Program-made: the position numbers and the translations under genes
Notes under the pieces: generated by a model
Told to the model about the DNA's origin: nothing
What the model saw: only the letters and a program-made list of their open reading frames with translations
Database searches by the model: none
Source: JAFNAG01 sp963824985
Lineage (GTDB): Bacteria > Acidobacteriota > UBA6911
Length of the DNA stretch: 64,000 nt
NCBI GenBank assembly: GCA_963824985.1
Contig: CAWGRQ010000034.1
Coordinates: forward strand, 1 to 64,000
Reading direction: 5' to 3'
Shown: positions 24,593 to 32,491 of the stretch, piece by piece
How the letters are laid out: each line of letters begins with the position of its first letter
Numbering within the stretch: the first letter of the stretch is position 1

Positions 24593-26887
24593 ATGAGAAT
24601 GCGATTTGTCAGAAACAAGGGCCTGGCCATCACCAAGAAAATCAACAGCGGTGCCTGGGGTGCAGTCCTGCTCTCTCTGCTGTTGCTTGCCTTCTCTCAG
24701 GAGGGGGTGCCGCAGGAGACGGCTGCTGCTCTCAAGTTGCCCCAAGGGGGAGATACCCTCGACGTGCCATACCGGGGTAACAGGGAGGCAATGACCAAGC
24801 TGAATAAGGCGCCGGCCGGTATCATTGCGGATGTGTCGACGGCCCGCGAAGGGGCCAACGTAGTGATCTCGGTCGCAAGCAGTTGCCAACTCTCGTACCA
24901 GGAGTTTGATCTGAGCAATCCGCCGCGGCTCGTGGTGGATTTTTTCAATGCGGAAAACAGAGCTCCGACCCTGAATTTTCCGATCGCTGCTGCCGGCGTC
25001 AAGCAATTACGCGTGCGCCAGTTCCAGAGTTCCGATCCCAAGATCGCCCGGCTGGTGTTCGATCTGGCCCCGGACTACGGATCTCATGACATCTCCGTGG
25101 CAGAAAACAGCGTCAGCATCGTGTTTCACCCGGGCGCACCGGTCCCCTCCGGGACCCCGGCCCGTCTGGCAACGACATCCTCGTCCGCACCCGATGAAGC
25201 CGATTTGACGCCGGCGAAAGCAACCCCGGCCCCGCACGATGTCCGTGCCGCGGGCCAGGAATCCCCGGCCACGACTTCAGACCAGATCGCACCGCGTGCC
25301 TCCGGCGCCTCGCAGGCGCAACCGCCGGAATCCCAGGGGAAACAGGCCGCCAACTCCACCCCTGTGGTCCGCCCCGTAATCAGCGACCTTTCCATTTCGG
25401 AAATTCCCCGCAGTGCTCTGGCTTCGGCCGCATCCGAGCCTACCGTCAGCGCGCCGCCGCCGCCGCTGCCGCCCAAAGAAAAAATACCCGCACCGCCGAA
25501 GCCGGTGGTGCCGCCTGAATCGGCCGGCCCGGTGATCATGATGAATGGCGCCGCGGGCAACTACAACGGGCAGCCCTTGACGCTGGATCTGGTCAACATT
25601 TCACTCGTCGATTTCTTCCGCCTCATGTCCGAAGAAGGCGGAATTAACGTCGTCATGGATCCCGGCATCACCGGTTCGCTCTCGATAAAAGTGGTAAAAG
25701 TGCCATGGGATCAGATCTTTGAAGCTGCGCTGGTAAACAACGCCCTGGAAAAACAGGTGGACGGCAACCTGGTCCGGATCGCCACCAAAAAAACCATGCA
25801 GGCTGAGGCCAAGCAGCGCGAGGATCTCAAGAAAGCCAACCTCCTCGCTGCGGATGTCGAAACCCGCGTCCGACGCCTTAATTATGCCAAAGCTTCCAAC
25901 CTGATTGTGGCACTGAAGGATCAGCTCACTGTCCGCGGCACGATTGTGGTCGATGAGCGGACCGGGTCGCTGGTTCTCACCGACATCCCGAGTTCGCTGG
26001 ACAAGGCATTTCAACTTATACAGGAGCTCGACACGCCGGAGCCTCAGGTGGAGATCGAGGCGCGCATCGTCTCGGCCAATCGCGATTTCGCCCGCGACAT
26101 CGGCGTGCAGTTCGGTTTTGTGCAGGGCAACCTCGAACGCGTCACGGTGGGAGGCCCGAACACCTTCGGAACCATCGGCGGCACGCGCCCCTCGGCAACC
26201 CCGAAAAACACATACGCCGGCGGCAATCCGGTCACCGGCCGGGGCGCCTCGCAAAGCCAGTCGAGTGAAAGCGGCAGCATCAGCACCGGACCCAATTCCG
26301 CCAACAACAACGGCAACTTCAATATCAACCTTCCGTCCCTTAAGCCTTTTGGAGGTCTCGGGCTCTCGGTAGGAAACATTTTCGACACCTTCCTCCTCGA
26401 TGCCGCCATAACCGCGGGAGAGTCCAAGGGACAGGCTAAGCTGATTTCGCAGCCGAAACTGGTCACCCAGAACAACAGCCCCGGGACAATTACCCAGGGA
26501 TTGCGCTTCCCGGTCCAGGTGGTCGCGAACAATACCGTCACGGTGCAGTTCCAAAACGCCGCACTTACCCTGACGGTTACCCCGCAGATCACCTCGGAGG
26601 GAAACATCGTCCTGGACCTCAAGGTCGAGAACAACACTCCCGACTTCACTCGCCAAGTCCAGGGGATTCCCTCGATCCGAACCAGCGAATCCAATACGAG
26701 GGTGCTCGTAAGCGACGGCGGCACAACCATCATCGGGGGCATTCTGATCGAAAACGAGCAGAATCAGACCGATGGCGTGCCCGGCTTGGCCTCGCTCCCC
26801 ATTTTCGGGAACCTGTTCAAGCGCACCTCGGTTTCGCGAAACACCCAGGAGGTCCTGTTTTTCGTTACGCCCAGGATCGTGAAGTAG
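24593..26887 (+). CDS. pilQ: Type IV pilus secretin PilQ
   Basis: PilQ forms the outer-membrane pore for the pilus. In 764 residues one sees a signal segment (about 22-40), an AMIN domain (about 75-185; NPPRLVVDFFNAEN), a Pro/Ala-rich linker (about 185-310), the secretin/TonB short N-terminal domain (LDLVNISLVDFFRLMSEEGGINVVMDPG), an N1-type domain (YAKASNLIVALKDQLTVRGTIVVDERTGSLVLTDIP, 440-490 region) and the secretin core (VEIEARIVSANRDFARDIGVQFG, TLTVTPQITSEGNIVLDLKVENN, VSDGGTTIIGGIL, VPGLASLPIFGNLFK, EVLFFVTPRIV). A Gly/Ser/Asn-rich insert at about 545-590 may be a pore loop. Confidence 0.97.
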   Translation: MRMRFVRNKGLAITKKINSGAWGAVLLSLLLLAFSQEGVPQETAAALKLPQGGDTLDVPYRGNREAMTKLNKAPAGIIADVSTAREGANVVISVASSCQLSYQEFDLSNPPRLVVDFFNAENRAPTLNFPIAAAGVKQLRVRQFQSSDPKIARLVFDLAPDYGSHDISVAENSVSIVFHPGAPVPSGTPARLATTSSSAPDEADLTPAKATPAPHDVRAAGQESPATTSDQIAPRASGASQAQPPESQGKQAANSTPVVRPVISDLSISEIPRSALASAASEPTVSAPPPPLPPKEKIPAPPKPVVPPESAGPVIMMNGAAGNYNGQPLTLDLVNISLVDFFRLMSEEGGINVVMDPGITGSLSIKVVKVPWDQIFEAALVNNALEKQVDGNLVRIATKKTMQAEAKQREDLKKANLLAADVETRVRRLNYAKASNLIVALKDQLTVRGTIVVDERTGSLVLTDIPSSLDKAFQLIQELDTPEPQVEIEARIVSANRDFARDIGVQFGFVQGNLERVTVGGPNTFGTIGGTRPSATPKNTYAGGNPVTGRGASQSQSSESGSISTGPNSANNNGNFNINLPSLKPFGGLGLSVGNIFDTFLLDAAITAGESKGQAKLISQPKLVTQNNSPGTITQGLRFPVQVVANNTVTVQFQNAALTLTVTPQITSEGNIVLDLKVENNTPDFTRQVQGIPSIRTSESNTRVLVSDGGTTIIGGILIENEQNQTDGVPGLASLPIFGNLFKRTSVSRNTQEVLFFVTPRIVK

Positions 26888-26895
26888 GACAGCGA

Positions 26896-27252
26896 ATGTT
26901 CCAGTCGATCTTGTCCGGAGTCGCCTCGCGCACAGGAGCGCGTTGGGCCATGGTGGTCGGGAATGACGGGGTACTCCTGGAAACCAGCACCAGCCAGTTC
27001 CAGACCGAAAGCGAAGGGCTGGCGGCGGAATATGCCTCCTGTCTTCGGGCTTCGCGCAAGGCGGCCGGAGACACCGACATGGGGGAGCTTCATAGTTCCC
27101 TGTTGGTTACCGAAAACGGGAAGATCCTGTTCCAGACCCTGACGCCTGAATACTTTCTGGTAATCTGCCTGGGACCAAAGGCTCCTGCCGGCAAAGCCTT
27201 TTTTGAGATTTCCCGCGCCTGTAAATCGCTCGAACAGGAACTCATGTATTGA
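26896..27252 (+). CDS. Roadblock/LC7-like small protein
   Basis: 118-residue protein placed 8 bases after pilQ, with an AGGA site before ATG 26896. The sequence MFQSILSGVASRTGARWAMVVGNDGVLLETS, then a central helix and SLLVTENGKILFQTLTPEYFLVICLGP, follows the alpha-beta pattern of roadblock/LC7 domains such as MglB. In Myxococcus and other gliders MglB is the GAP of the polarity GTPase MglA, so co-transcription with pilus genes suggests a polarity or pilus regulation role. The match is by pattern, and no MglA gene is in the window. Confidence 0.7.
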   Translation: MFQSILSGVASRTGARWAMVVGNDGVLLETSTSQFQTESEGLAAEYASCLRASRKAAGDTDMGELHSSLLVTENGKILFQTLTPEYFLVICLGPKAPAGKAFFEISRACKSLEQELMY

Positions 27253-27275
27253 TTACGGCCGGGGCGGATTCCCGG

Positions 27276-28835
27276 TCACCCTTGACGGACATAGTGGCAG
27301 CCGCGACTCTCAGGATTGCGCTGTGCCGCCGTCAGAACGAGTTGGGCGGCGGTAAGGGCGTGACGAAGGCCAATCAGCTCATCACAAAGATGCGCATGGC
27401 GATAGAACTTCTGGACCTCATCCGCAAGATCCCTCAGTATGCGATGGGCACGATCTAACCTCTTGGCAGTTCTGATCACACCGACGTAGTTCCACATCGT
27501 ATGCTTGACCAGGAGCCAGTCCTGGAGCAGCAGGTCCTGATCGACCGGTTCATCCTCGCGAATCCATGGACGGATTTCCGGGAAATGCCACTCGCCCGCG
27601 GCGACTCGGTCCGCAACCGCCTGGGCGGTGCGCACGCCGAATACCAGCCCTTCCAGGAGTGAAACGCTTGCCAGGCGGTTGGCGCCATGGACCCCGGTGC
27701 ATGCCACCTCCCCCACCGCACTCAAATTGCAAACCGTTGACCGGCCCCAGAGATCCACCGCCACCCCTCCGCAGGAGTAATGGGCAGCCGGCACAACGGG
27801 TATGGGGCCGGCGGTAATGTCGATTCCATGCCGCTGACATTCGGCATCAACAGCCGGGAATCGCTTCCGGATCCAGGCGGCCGGCTTGTGGGAAATGTCC
27901 AGATATACGCTGGAGGAACCCTCCCGCAGCATTTCATCATGAATGGCCCGCGAAACTATGTCCCGCGGAGCCAGAGTGCCCCGCGGATCATACCGGCGCA
28001 TGAATTCTTCCCCCGCCTGGTTATAGAGTCGTGCCCCCTCCCCGCGCATGGCTTCCGTGATCAGAAAGCGGTCCCCTCGCTTCTGGTATAACGCCGTAGG
28101 ATGAAACTGGATGTATTCGAGGTTCATAATGCGCGCGCCGGTCCGGTACGCCATGGCCACCCCGTCGCCGCGCGCCCCCCGCGGATTGGTGGTGTGCAGA
28201 TAAACCTGGCCGAGACCTCCCGTTGCCAGAACAGTTTCCTTGGCAAGGATCACCTGGACCGCATCGGTCTCGGCATGGTAAATGTAGGCCCCGATGCAGC
28301 GGGAAGGCTCATAAAGGTCCTCTGGCGCAGTGGAATGATGCGAGAGCGTGAGGAGATCCACCGCAGTGCGATGCGGCAGCAGCGTAACCAGCGGATTCTG
28401 AGCCAGATGGCGCAGCAAATGGGTCTCGATTTCACGGCCTGTGTGATCCCCGACATGGAGGATCCTCGGCACCGAATGGGCAGCTTCCCCCGTCAGGTGA
28501 AATCCCTGGTCTTCATTGCGATCGAAAGGAACCCCGAGCCGATCGATCAGGATGTCTTTGACAAGTTGCGGTCCTTCCGTGGCAACAACCTCAACAGCCT
28601 TCCGGTAGCACAGTCCCGCGCCCGCGGAGTCAATGTCACAGGCCAGATTCTCCGGGCTGTCTTCAATACCGCGGAAAACAATTCCTCCCTGCGCCCTGAC
28701 CGTGGCCGTATCATCCGGTTGCTCCGCGCGGGTTATCAGGATGCTCCGGACGCCCTTGGCAGCCAATTCCATCGCCACCGTGGCTCCGCCGATGCCGCTG
28801 CCGATAATCAGACAGTCGGTTTCAATATGTGTCAT
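27276..28835 (-). CDS. nadB: L-aspartate oxidase
   Basis: NadB oxidises L-aspartate to iminoaspartate, the first step of de novo NAD synthesis; FAD is the cofactor. From ATG 28835 (MTHIETDCLIIGSGIGGATVAMELA) the protein has 519 residues, near the usual 530. Motifs: GSGIGGATVAMELA (FAD), TVRAQGGI (substrate loop), ATGGLGQVYLHTTNP, EYIQFHPTALY, ITEAMRGEGARL, RDIVSRAI, YSCGGVAVD and GEVACTGVHGANRLASVSLLEGLVFG. These separate it from the succinate dehydrogenase flavoprotein. It is convergent with the pilus operon (23-bp gap) and its start is more than 400 bp from accB. nadA and nadC are not in the window. Confidence 0.95.
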   Translation of the reverse strand: MTHIETDCLIIGSGIGGATVAMELAAKGVRSILITRAEQPDDTATVRAQGGIVFRGIEDSPENLACDIDSAGAGLCYRKAVEVVATEGPQLVKDILIDRLGVPFDRNEDQGFHLTGEAAHSVPRILHVGDHTGREIETHLLRHLAQNPLVTLLPHRTAVDLLTLSHHSTAPEDLYEPSRCIGAYIYHAETDAVQVILAKETVLATGGLGQVYLHTTNPRGARGDGVAMAYRTGARIMNLEYIQFHPTALYQKRGDRFLITEAMRGEGARLYNQAGEEFMRRYDPRGTLAPRDIVSRAIHDEMLREGSSSVYLDISHKPAAWIRKRFPAVDAECQRHGIDITAGPIPVVPAAHYSCGGVAVDLWGRSTVCNLSAVGEVACTGVHGANRLASVSLLEGLVFGVRTAQAVADRVAAGEWHFPEIRPWIREDEPVDQDLLLQDWLLVKHTMWNYVGVIRTAKRLDRAHRILRDLADEVQKFYRHAHLCDELIGLRHALTAAQLVLTAAQRNPESRGCHYVRQG

Positions 28836-29243
28836 GTTGGCATCACTCCAGACTGAGCAGTGGTTCGAACAATCGGCCCAGCACAGGTTTGTATCGTAAT
28901 CAGGGAACTGAAACAAGGGGAAACCCGGAAGCGAAGGGATCCATTCGCGGATTTTGACAACCTGGCCCATTGATGCTATCATCCCCGCCGTTCGTTGAGC
29001 CATCCGGGAGTGAGAACTGGCACTCCCGACCAGGACCGGGAAATGATGAGACAGGCACCAGAATAGTTGCCTTCGACACCGGAACAGGGGCGGGCAGATC
29101 ATCTGAAGTGCCTCAAGCTCTCACCAGGTAATCCATTGAATAATAATGAGCTTGTGGCATTTCAATTCAGTTGTGTCGGGCTAAGAGGTATGAGTCAATA
29201 AACCCATACACCAGCGACGGATGGTGTTACCAGGAAGCGCTCC
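28836..29243. other. Divergent intergenic region nadB-accB with hairpin leader
   Basis: 408 bases without a gene. It holds the accB promoter (28954-28982) and, just downstream of the expected transcription start, a perfect hairpin CGGGAGTG (29005-29012) / CACTCCCG (29021-29028) with an 8-base loop. The accB transcript would carry a leader of about 250 bases. No T-run follows the hairpin. Confidence 0.6.
28954..28982 (+). promoter_or_regulatory. Sigma-70 promoter of accB-accC-thiE
   Basis: TTGACA (28954-28959), 17 bases, TATCAT (28977-28982): a perfect -35 box, ideal spacing and a -10 box with five of six matches. It reads toward accB, whose start is 261 bases further on. Confidence 0.65.
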
Positions 29244-29735
29244 ATGAATATCAAGGAAGTGAAAGATCTGATTCAGGACATTTTGCAGAGCGATATCAGC
29301 GAATTTGAATTGGAGCACACCGGAACCAAGGTCAGGTTGCGGCGGGGCGTCCTCCAAGGCGAAGCTGCGGCATCTCCGGTCGCACAAGGCCCCCCCCGAC
29401 CGGCCGCGGAATGGCGTGAGCTGCCGGCACACCTGGCCGTGTCCGCCCTGCCGGTGCCCGGTTTGAAGCCGGAGGCCGGGCCGGAGGAGGGACTTCACGT
29501 CATAACGTCTCCCATCGTCGGAACATTTTACCGTGCTCCTTCTCCCGGTGCAGATCCATACATCAAGACCGGGTCCAAAATTGAGGTCGGCGCGATTCTG
29601 TGCATTGTGGAGGCCATGAAACTGATGAACGAAATCCCGTCCGATGTATCCGGAGAAGTAGTGGAAATCCATGCTGAGAATGGCCACCCGGTCGAGTACG
29701 GACAGAAACTGGTCAGTATCAGGCCACGAAAATAG
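29244..29735 (+). CDS. accB: Biotin carboxyl carrier protein of acetyl-CoA carboxylase
   Basis: AccB carries the biotin that shuttles CO2 from biotin carboxylase to the carboxyltransferase in malonyl-CoA synthesis. The 163-residue protein has an N-terminal helix (MNIKEVKDLIQDILQSDISEFELE), a Pro/Ala-rich linker (about 45-85) and a biotinyl domain (about 88-163) with the biotinylated Lys in VEAMKLMNE near residue 127. AGGAAG precedes ATG 29244. accC follows after 11 bases. Confidence 0.97.
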   Translation: MNIKEVKDLIQDILQSDISEFELEHTGTKVRLRRGVLQGEAAASPVAQGPPRPAAEWRELPAHLAVSALPVPGLKPEAGPEEGLHVITSPIVGTFYRAPSPGADPYIKTGSKIEVGAILCIVEAMKLMNEIPSDVSGEVVEIHAENGHPVEYGQKLVSIRPRK

Positions 29736-29746
29736 GCGCTGCAGCC

Positions 29747-31087
29747 ATGTTCCGTAAAATCCTGATTGCCAATCGAGGGGAGATCGCGCTGCGGGTAATC
29801 TGCGCCTGCAGGGAACTCGGCATTCCAACCGTAGCGGTCTATTCACAAGCCGATCAGAACTCACTCCATGTGCGCTTTGCCGATGAAGCAGTCTGCATCG
29901 GTCCGCCTCCGAGCATTGAGAGTTATCTGAACATCCCGGCGGTAATCAGCGCTGCTGAGATCACCAACGCCGATGCGATCCATCCAGGCTACGGATTCCT
30001 CGCCGAAAGCGCCTATTTCGCCGAGGTCTGTGAGGCCTGCGGCTTGACCTTCATCGGCCCATCCCCGGAGGTAATCCGTCTGATGGGCAACAAGGAGATG
30101 GCGCGCAAGACCATGCAGGAAGCCGGTCTGCCGATCGTACCGGGCACGGAAAGGGTCAAGGAATGCACGACTGAGGTCTTGGCCCTCGCGGCACAAATCG
30201 GATATCCCCTGATCCTGAAAGCCTCCAACGGCGGAGGCGGCAAGGGCATGCGGATCGTGAATGCGCCCGCGGAACTTCCGGAAGCCATCAACCTGGCGCG
30301 CAACGAGTCTCAGGCGGCATTCGGTTCCAGTGATGTATACCTGGAAAAATACCTGCCGAACGCGCGCCATATCGAATTCCAGGTACTGGGGGATCATCAC
30401 GGGAATATCGTGCATTTGGGTGAACGGGAATGCTCCATACAGCGCCGTTATCAAAAACTGATCGAGGAAGCCCCGTCCCCCTACGTCACTCCGGAAATGC
30501 GCCTGGAAATAGGGGATCTGGTGGTGCGGGCCATGCAGCGGGTGAACTATGCCAACGCCGGAACCCTCGAGTTTATCTTCGATGACCGGGGCCATTACTA
30601 TTTCATGGAAATGAACACCCGCATCCAGGTAGAGCATCCGGTCACGGAGATCATCACCGGGCTGGATCTGGTAAAGCAGCAGATCCGCATTGCCGCCCGC
30701 GAAAGTCTGGGATTTTCCCAGGCGGATATCGTGTTCCGGGGCTCCGCCATGGAGTGCCGGATCAACGCCGAATGCCCAAACACCTACCTCCCGTTCCCGG
30801 GCAAGCTCACCGCCTTTCATCCCCCAAGCGGATGCGGCATCCGGGTGGACACGGCAGCCTACAACGAGTGCGTCATCACCCCTTATTACGACTCCCTCAT
30901 CGCCAAACTAATCAGCTACGCGGAGAATCGTGACGATACGATTGCCCGCATGAAGCGCGCCTTGGAAATGACTATAATTGAAGGGATTAAGACCACGATT
31001 CCCCTGCACCAGCGCATCCTGGGCGAACGGGACTTCGTGGAGGGGCGCCTCACCACGCGCTTCCTGGATCGCTACGTACAGCGCTGA
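29747..31087 (+). CDS. accC: Biotin carboxylase subunit of acetyl-CoA carboxylase
   Basis: AccC carboxylates the biotin of AccB with bicarbonate and ATP. It has 446 residues, full length: N-domain (MFRKILIANRGEIALRVICAC), ATP-grasp with the glycine-rich lid KASNGGGGKGMRIV, biotin/bicarbonate site ECSIQRRYQKLIEEAPSP, metal ligands in GTLEFIFD and YFMEMNTRIQVEHPVTE, and C-domain MECRINAECP. It is read together with accB and thiE; the carboxyltransferase genes accA/accD are elsewhere. Confidence 0.98.
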   Translation: MFRKILIANRGEIALRVICACRELGIPTVAVYSQADQNSLHVRFADEAVCIGPPPSIESYLNIPAVISAAEITNADAIHPGYGFLAESAYFAEVCEACGLTFIGPSPEVIRLMGNKEMARKTMQEAGLPIVPGTERVKECTTEVLALAAQIGYPLILKASNGGGGKGMRIVNAPAELPEAINLARNESQAAFGSSDVYLEKYLPNARHIEFQVLGDHHGNIVHLGERECSIQRRYQKLIEEAPSPYVTPEMRLEIGDLVVRAMQRVNYANAGTLEFIFDDRGHYYFMEMNTRIQVEHPVTEIITGLDLVKQQIRIAARESLGFSQADIVFRGSAMECRINAECPNTYLPFPGKLTAFHPPSGCGIRVDTAAYNECVITPYYDSLIAKLISYAENRDDTIARMKRALEMTIIEGIKTTIPLHQRILGERDFVEGRLTTRFLDRYVQR

Positions 31088-31092
31088 CCGCA

Positions 31093-31725
31093 ATGCAATT
31101 TCGGATCCCTCCAATATACCCGATCACTGACAAACGTCTGTCGGGGAAAAACACGCATCTGGCCATCGTGCGCGAGCTGATCCGAGGTGGAGCCGCCCTC
31201 ATTCAGATCCGGGACAAGGGAACGCCAGTGCGCGAGCTCCTCCTGGACATTCGTCGCTGCGTCGAGTACGCGGCGGGATTCGATGTACAGATCATCGTGA
31301 ACGACCGTTGCGACCTGGCCCTCCTCGGCGGCGCCGGCGGCGTGCATCTGGGCCAAGACGATCTTTTTCCGGCCTGCGCTCGCGAGGTGATGGGTCGCCG
31401 GGCTATCGTGGGATTCTCCACACACTCGCCCGCGCAGGCGCGACAGGCCAACCGCCTCCCTGTCGACTATGTCGCGTTTGGTCCTATCTTCGCCACCGCC
31501 ACCAAGCCGGACTCCTCACCAGCAACCGGACTCGCAGCACTCCGGCGGATCTGCCGGCAATCCACCCGGCCCGTAGTGGCTATCGGAGGGATCGGCCTGG
31601 GGCAGGTACACGAGATTCGGGAAGCCGGGGCCGCCAGCATCGCGGTCATCTCCGCCATTATGCAGGCCAGGAGCATTGCTCGAAGCCTGGAGCAGTTCCT
31701 CCGGGCTGCAGAAGTAATTGTTTAG
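31093..31725 (+). CDS. thiE: Thiamine-phosphate synthase, stop codon supplied by a MITE
   Basis: ThiE joins HMP-diphosphate and the thiazole phosphate to make thiamine phosphate. The TIM-barrel motifs are YPITDKRL, GGAALIQIRDKG, IIVNDRCDLALLGGAGGVHLGQDD, VGFSTHS, DYVAFGPIFATATKP and VVAIGGIGLGQVHEIREAGAASIAVISAIM. It lies 5 bp after accC. The MITE at 31714 begins within codon 208: the last three residues (Val-Ile-Val) and the TAG stop are read from its terminal repeat (GTAATTGTTTAG). The barrel is complete at 210 residues, so the insertion trimmed or replaced only the extreme C-terminus. Confidence 0.94.
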   Translation: MQFRIPPIYPITDKRLSGKNTHLAIVRELIRGGAALIQIRDKGTPVRELLLDIRRCVEYAAGFDVQIIVNDRCDLALLGGAGGVHLGQDDLFPACAREVMGRRAIVGFSTHSPAQARQANRLPVDYVAFGPIFATATKPDSSPATGLAALRRICRQSTRPVVAIGGIGLGQVHEIREAGAASIAVISAIMQARSIARSLEQFLRAAEVIV

Positions 31726-31941
31726 CCAAATATAATGGATGAAGTAATAAAGCGCAAAGACGCAAAGGCGCAAGGACGCAAAGATCGCCGCTGACCAACA
31801 GGCGTGGGCGCAGCGCTTCGCGCGGCTCGTCCAAGGATGCGGCCGAAGGCCGCCCACGCCCACGAACCGAAAGAGTTCCCTTTGCGTCCTTGCGGCCTTG
31901 CGTCTTTGCGTTCTGCTGTTAAGCATCGGCTAAACAGTTGC
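31714..31941 (-). mobile_element. MITE copy 2, IS66-like ends, 228 bp
   Basis: Reverse orientation relative to copy 1. Left end GTAATTGTTTAGCC, right end the complement of GCAACTGTTTAGCC. The 8-bp duplication CTGCAGAA lies at 31706-31713 and 31942-31949. It carries the CGCAAAGACGCAAAGG-type block at each end in inverted orientation, but a shorter centre than copies 1 and 3: a single GGATGCGGCC/GGCCGC hairpin region. It enters the 3' end of thiE and supplies its stop codon. Confidence 0.85.
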
Positions 31942-32176
31942 CTGCAGAAAGCGCTTGGGCAGGCTGCATCTCGAACCCGGGGGGATTTCCCAAAATTTTC
32001 TGGCTCCGCGGCCACAGCCGCTATAAGATTAGGCCTCCTCCCGGGTCTTGCGTGAATGCGTCTTCGACGGTCGGGGTTGCCGGCCCGTCACCAACATCTG
32101 GCAGGAATAAACGCAAGTGATTTGCATCTGGTTCCCCGCGGATGGACGCATCCGAATTAGGGTCTCGGGAGATTAG
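31942..32176. other. Intergenic spacer before the ACP-ketosynthase genes
   Basis: 235 bases after the MITE without a gene. Together with the element it makes a 450-base gene-free stretch after thiE. No convincing promoter was seen, although transcription of the ACP gene must start here or read through from accB-accC-thiE. Confidence 0.5.
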
Positions 32177-32179
32177 TTG

Positions 32180-32491
32180 ATGTCGATCGAAGAGAGAATC
32201 ATCCGGCTCATCGCCAAGGAGCAGCACCTTGATCAGGAAAAGGTGACTCTGAACTCCACTTTTGAGGAGTTGGGGATAGATTCCCTGGACGGGGTCTACA
32301 TAATGTTCGCATTGGAGGAAGAGTTCAACATCTCCATTCCTGACTCAGTGGCGCGGCAGATGAAGAGCGTCCGCCAGGTTGTCAACGACCTGACGCGTTA
32401 CATGGAGGATCCCGAGGCTTTTAAAGCCGAAGTGGCCGCATCACTGCCGGTGGCACCTGCAGGCGACGAGCCTTCCGGAGGCCGGTCGTGA
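32180..32491 (+). CDS. Acyl carrier protein, second copy
   Basis: 103-residue acyl carrier protein (MSIEERIIRLIAKEQHLDQEKV) with the phosphopantetheine serine in LGIDSLDGVYIM near residue 36 and the helix II-III sequence FALEEEFNISIPD. A non-family tail of about 20 residues (APAGDEPSGGRS) extends it beyond the usual 78. It overlaps the following ketosynthase by four bases (GTGA), indicating coupled translation. It differs from the housekeeping acpP at 45987-46223, and is inferred to serve the adjacent ketosynthase in a dedicated acyl pathway. Confidence 0.88.
   Translation: MSIEERIIRLIAKEQHLDQEKVTLNSTFEELGIDSLDGVYIMFALEEEFNISIPDSVARQMKSVRQVVNDLTRYMEDPEAFKAEVAASLPVAPAGDEPSGGRS

Noticed and set aside
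31740..31780. Possible CRISPR-like array of CGCAAAGACGCAAAGG units
   Set aside because: The units are 8-9 bases long, contiguous and without spacers, and always occur at the ends of the MITEs.
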